Assembly: GCF_900183385.1 (NCBI RefSeq) | Contig: NZ_FXUT01000015.1 | Coordinates: 1 to 50,098 of the forward strand | Direction: 5' to 3' | DNA length: 50,098 nucleotides | DNA from: Listeria costaricensis | GTDB lineage: Bacteria; Bacillota; Bacilli; Lactobacillales; Listeriaceae | Part shown: piece after piece, positions 49,963-50,098 of the stretch | Layout: every line of letters begins with the position of its first letter | How positions within the stretch are numbered: position 1 is the first letter of the stretch | The notes under the pieces: generated by a model | The model's database searches: none | Seen by the model: only the letters and a program-made list of their open reading frames with translations | Told to the model about the DNA's origin: nothing | Made by a program: the position numbers and the translations under genes

Positions 49963-50098
49963 CGTTGCTGATGCACACGAAACGCTCAGCTAACTGAAAT
50001 GAATGACCTTTGAAAACTGAACAAAACGAAGATGAAAAAGCGATGAGACATTATGTTTCACCATTAATTCATAGGGCAGGAAATGAAGAATCATTTCC
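49963..50098 (+). other. Leader of an rRNA operon (incomplete)
   Basis: Contains TGACCTTTGAAAACTGAAC (50007-50025), very like the boxA antitermination motif (TGCTCTTTGAAAAC) found before 16S genes in Bacillus and Listeria. The 16S gene itself is not reached in the window. Confidence 0.65.

Overview
The window looks like a Listeria-type (low-GC Firmicute) chromosome. Two things point there. The right half carries the gene order DeoR regulator, pgi, Nudix, S1-domain protein, aminotransferase, ABC pair, lone PTS IIB, aspartokinase, small protein, cyclophilin, seven-gene Mrp antiporter. From memory this is the order around lmo2366-lmo2384 of L. monocytogenes (not checked here). The CRISPR repeat at the left edge also ends in the TTATTGTGAAATGTAAAT core typical of Listeria arrays. 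The last ~140 bases look like the promoter and leader of an rRNA operon.

Layout. 1-379: distal, decaying end of a CRISPR array. 650-6182 (+): fructose/mannosyl-type PTS (IIBC, IIA), a GH38 alpha-mannosidase and an RpiR regulator. 6427-12256 (-): rhamnoside cluster (GH78 rhamnosidase, MFS carrier, esterase, ROK kinase) with a divergent AraC regulator (12389-13507). 13657-14403: secreted or anchored DNA/RNA nuclease. 14500-21000: AT-rich defence island. It holds (a) a promoter, a short structured RNA, a leader peptide and a four-gene operon (Apea-type HEPN, two unknowns, AbiH-like); (b) a broken serine recombinase; (c) an AbiGi/AbiGii pair. 21170-22740: hairpin-rich non-coding stretch, a 15-codon hydrophobic peptide gene on the minus strand, a divergent Rgg-type regulator and a truncated small protein. 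23165-33847 (+): one long operon with a permease, a hydantoinase A-type protein without its B partner, an HExxH protein, an FAD oxidoreductase, a second GH38 mannosidase, a ROK kinase and a ROK-RpiR fusion. 33949-39919 (-): Mrp antiporter G to A. 40361-50098: conserved housekeeping block.

How the parts work together. Two independent alpha-mannosidase loci and a rhamnosidase locus, each with its own transporter, regulator and catabolite (cre) sites, suggest a strain that scavenges plant or host glycosides. The CRISPR remnant, AbiH-like operon, AbiG pair and decayed recombinase make 14.5-21 kb the clearest acquired region. The most interesting items are the Rgg regulator with its tiny divergent peptide gene (candidate peptide signalling), the ROK-RpiR fusion whose kinase ATP motif is lost beside an intact paralogue (candidate sugar sensor), the uncharacterised hydantoinase/FAD/mannosidase operon, and the AbiH-like operon in which two ribosome binding sites are buried in hairpins.

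All calls come from reading the sequence; no database search was run.
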